NCBI GenBank assembly: GCA_016763045.1
Contig: JAESUN010000116.1
Span: 1-7,524, forward strand
Length of the DNA stretch: 7,524 nucleotides
Source: Opitutaceae bacterium
Lineage (GTDB): Bacteria > Verrucomicrobiota > Verrucomicrobiia > Opitutales > Opitutaceae
Direction: 5' to 3'
The notes beneath the pieces were generated by a model. That model searched no databases. It was not told the origin of the DNA and was given only the letters and a program-made list of their open reading frames with translations. Numbering within the stretch: position 1 is the stretch's first letter; every line of letters begins with the position of its first letter. A program made the position numbers and the translations under genes. This document shows, piece by piece, positions 5,723 through 7,524 of this stretch.

Positions 5723-6373
5723 ATGAAACGGATGAATATAGGTTTTTTGGCCTCACATAATGGGAGCAATATGCAGGCAATTATAAATGCTTGTAAAACG
5801 GGGGTCTTGCAGGCTTCTCCAGTCGTTGTCATTAGTAACAATGCTGGTTCTGGTGCTCTTGCTCGGGCTAAACAAGAGGGGATTCTCTCGTATCGATTCA
5901 GCAGTAAGACGCACCCAGATCCCGCCGAACTGGATCTGGCGATATTGGATGCAATGCTTGAACATCAGGTGGATATTATTGTTCTCGCCGGGTACATGAA
6001 AAAAATAGGGCCAAAAACGTTGTCTCACTTCTCCAGTCGTATCCTGAATATTCATCCATCATTGCTCCCAAAATTCGGAGGAAAGGGAATGTATGGCTCG
6101 CGTGTTCACCAGGCGGTCATCGCTTCCGGGGAAAAAGAAAGCGGTGTTTCGATTCACATAGTTGATGCAGAGTATGATACCGGTCCCGTCATTGCTCAGG
6201 CTCGTGTCCCTGTCGAATCGGTGGATACTCCAGAAGTCCTCGCTTCACGGATTTTGCAATGTGAGCATACTTTTTTTGCAGAGACGTTACAAAAGATCGT
6301 AACGGGGGAAATTGTTCTTCCGGGGCCGAGGGCGAATGTTCCTAAAAATGCAGTGAGTGATACCGATCCATGA
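5723..6373 (+). CDS. purN: Phosphoribosylglycinamide formyltransferase (GAR transformylase, PurN)
   Basis: PurN transfers a formyl group from 10-formyltetrahydrofolate to glycinamide ribonucleotide, the third step of de novo purine synthesis, in the cytoplasm. At 216 residues it is the usual length. Landmarks are the N-terminal strand and phosphate loop FLASHNGSN (8-16), LAGYMKKIG (88-96), the catalytic NIHPSLLPKFGGKGMYG (109-125; N109 and H111 match E. coli N106 and H108) and SGVSIHIVDAEYDTGPVIAQ (140-159; D152 matches catalytic D144). The KFGGKGMYG form is the variant found in many bacteria instead of the E. coli PGLHTH form. ATG at 5723 is chosen over Met4 for its nearer ribosome site. The stop overlaps the HAD gene's start. 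No other purine genes are in view, so it is separated from purL/purM/purH here. Confidence 0.96.
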   Translation: MKRMNIGFLASHNGSNMQAIINACKTGVLQASPVVVISNNAGSGALARAKQEGILSYRFSSKTHPDPAELDLAILDAMLEHQVDIIVLAGYMKKIGPKTLSHFSSRILNIHPSLLPKFGGKGMYGSRVHQAVIASGEKESGVSIHIVDAEYDTGPVIAQARVPVESVDTPEVLASRILQCEHTFFAETLQKIVTGEIVLPGPRANVPKNAVSDTDP

Positions 6374-7068
6374 CGATGATACTCTTGGATATAGATGATA
6401 CATTGATCGATCATTCAAAGGCTGAACGGGTTGCATCTATTGAATTTGGTAAGGAATTTAGGGATGAAATTCCCGACTATTTGGAAAATCGTTTTGCAGA
6501 CAAATGGCGGGAAGAATCACAAAGGCATATTGATCGTTTTTTGCGTGGTGAAATCTCCTTTCAAGAACAGCGGCGGCGAAGAATTCGGGGTATTTTCGAG
6601 GATGAGTCTATCAGCGATAAAAAAGTGGATAGAATATTTGAAAGCTATCTTCAGTACTATGAGAATTCCTGGGAGTTATTTTCTGATGTCATGTCTTTCT
6701 TTATCAGCAATAAGAAATGTGAATTTGCGGTGCTTTCGGATGGGGCTCAACAACAGCAGGAATGGAAGTTGGAAAAAACGGGGATCCGTTCGGTTTTTAA
6801 ATTTGTCATAACTGCAGAGTCAACAGGCTTGTCTAAACCCGACCCTGCTTTTTTTGCGAAAGCATGTGCTCTCGCAAAAACTTCTCCCTCAGAGACATTC
6901 TATATAGGGGATAATGTCACTAAAGATGCTCTTGGAGCGGCGAATGCAGGATTGAACGGGGTTTGGTTGAACCGTAAAAGCAAGCACGTTGAATTTGATA
7001 TTTACTCCATTGAGACATTGAGCGATTTTGTCCCTGGTGAAGCAATCCGATCAACTCGGACGAGTTGA
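6370..7068 (+). CDS. HAD-superfamily phosphatase, subfamily IA (YjjG-like)
   Basis: This 232-residue hydrolase has all four HAD motifs: DIDDTLID (7-14; nucleophile D7 and acid D9), LSDG (122-125; S123), the lysine in GLSKPDP (K156) and GDNVTKDALGA (180-190; D181 and D186). A helical cap occupies about residues 18-105, as in subfamily IA enzymes that dephosphorylate small phosphate esters such as nucleotides or sugar phosphates. The exact substrate cannot be read from sequence; a role in nucleotide housekeeping would fit the purN neighbour but is only inference. Its ATG overlaps the purN stop as ATGA, so translation is probably coupled; a second ATG at codon 3 is an alternative. The last ten codons and the stop lie within a long inverted repeat, so the C-terminal SIRSTRTS-like tail (IRSTRTS) is dictated by that palindrome. 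Confidence 0.9.
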   Translation: MTMILLDIDDTLIDHSKAERVASIEFGKEFRDEIPDYLENRFADKWREESQRHIDRFLRGEISFQEQRRRRIRGIFEDESISDKKVDRIFESYLQYYENSWELFSDVMSFFISNKKCEFAVLSDGAQQQQEWKLEKTGIRSVFKFVITAESTGLSKPDPAFFAKACALAKTSPSETFYIGDNVTKDALGAANAGLNGVWLNRKSKHVEFDIYSIETLSDFVPGEAIRSTRTS

Positions 7069-7075
7069 TCGGATT
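7044..7075 (+). terminator. 14-bp perfect inverted repeat at the end of the HAD gene, possible terminator or attenuator
   Basis: AATCCGATCAACTC (7044-7057) pairs perfectly with GAGTTGATCGGATT (7062-7075) around the loop GGAC. The stop codon of the HAD gene (7066-7068) is inside the right arm. The bases after it are TCCTCAAGG, not a T-run, so classical intrinsic termination would be inefficient. It could instead be a partial terminator, an mRNA-stabilising 3' structure, or an operator. The structure is certain, the role is not. Confidence 0.6.
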
Positions 7076-7092
7076 TCCTCAAGGAACGGAAA

Positions 7093-7524
7093 ATGGAAAA
7101 TTTATATCATGTTAGCGAATGTGGATCGGTTGAGCGATTTGAACCTAAACCGGCCCCATCCGCGTGGAGTGATATGGGCGTTACAGAACCTTCGGTTTGG
7201 GCTATTGATGAAGAGCATCTTATTAATTATCTGCTTCCCCGTGATTGTCCTCGTGTTACCTACTATGCGTTAGAGGAAAGTAAAAAAGAAGACATTGAAA
7301 GACTTCTGGGTCCAAGTTTTTCACGTCATATTGTAGCGATCGAAGAGGGATGGTTAGAGCGTGCCATGAAGGCAGATATATGGATCTATGAATTCCAAAA
7401 TGATCCGTTTATTGTGGTGGATCAAGGGGCTGGCTATTTTATTTCCAGGGGATCTGTGATCCCTGTCGAAAAGCGGAAAGTGGAGAATCCATTAACTGAG
7501 TTGATTTCGCGTGGAGCAGAGTTA
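7093..7524 (+). CDS. DUF6886-like protein, N-terminal part (runs off right edge)
   Basis: The first 144 codons are open to the window edge with no stop. The start is ATG at 7093 with a strong ribosome site, AAGGA at 7081-7085, 7 nt upstream. The protein opens with LYHVSECGSVERFEPKP (4-20) and carries the strongly patterned segment VWAIDEEHLINYLLPRDCP (35-53) followed by RVTYY. These are the hallmarks I associate with DUF6886, small cytoplasmic proteins known mostly from Bacillus relatives and of unknown function. The remaining visible sequence has mixed alpha/beta character (WIYEFQNDPFIVVDQGAGYF at 97-116) and no signal peptide or membrane segment. It lies 24 nt after the HAD gene, beyond the long inverted repeat. 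The family name is from memory of the motif; the coding call is firm. Confidence 0.8.
   Translation, partial: MENLYHVSECGSVERFEPKPAPSAWSDMGVTEPSVWAIDEEHLINYLLPRDCPRVTYYALEESKKEDIERLLGPSFSRHIVAIEEGWLERAMKADIWIYEFQNDPFIVVDQGAGYFISRGSVIPVEKRKVENPLTELISRGAEL

Noticed and set aside
1..7524. tRNA, rRNA, CRISPR, insertion sequence or attachment-site repeats
   Set aside because: I saw no cloverleaf, no spaced direct repeats, no transposase and no paired terminal repeats in the window; the 16S-like 19-mer is far too short to be an rRNA gene.

Overview
The window is about 45-50% GC by eye and carries an ordinary bacterial chromosomal segment with no rRNA, tRNA, CRISPR array or insertion sequence. Sec-type signal peptides on three proteins, a very long exported TPR protein and a DNR/FNR-type regulator suggest a Gram-negative-type bacterium. 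The TPR gene coupled to a small secreted protein is reminiscent of Verrucomicrobiota-like genomes, but that lineage call is a weak inference.

The layout is divergent around a regulatory gap at 4399-4492. Leftward from it run a Crp/Fnr-family regulator gene broken by an apparent one-base frameshift (3683-4398), a secreted DUF2147 protein (3196-3642), a 944-residue secreted TPR protein (245-3079), and the start of another secreted protein that leaves the left edge (1-248) and overlaps the TPR stop codon by ATGA. Rightward run a DUF2249 protein (4493-4747), an aminoglycoside 3'-phosphotransferase-like kinase (4896-5687), purN (5723-6373), a HAD-family phosphatase (6370-7068) and a DUF6886-like protein cut by the right edge (7093-7524).

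The two most notable points are regulatory. First, a near-perfect FNR/DNR box, TTGAG-N4-ATCAA, lies at 4425-4438 between the broken regulator and the DUF2249 gene. A TAGGAT -10 candidate at 4461-4466 sits exactly where a class II FNR-activated promoter would need it. Second, the phosphotransferase gene has almost no Shine-Dalgarno sequence of its own. A 17-codon ORF (4846-4899) with a good Shine-Dalgarno precedes it and ends in an ATGA overlap with its start codon, which itself lies in the loop of a 6-bp hairpin. This looks like translational coupling or a leader peptide.

The rightward genes from the phosphotransferase to the DUF6886 gene are closely spaced (35 nt, ATGA overlap, 24 nt) and may be one transcription unit, although a 14-bp perfect inverted repeat with a 4-nt loop (7044-7075) separates the last two. 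No complete novel defence or mobile system is evident.
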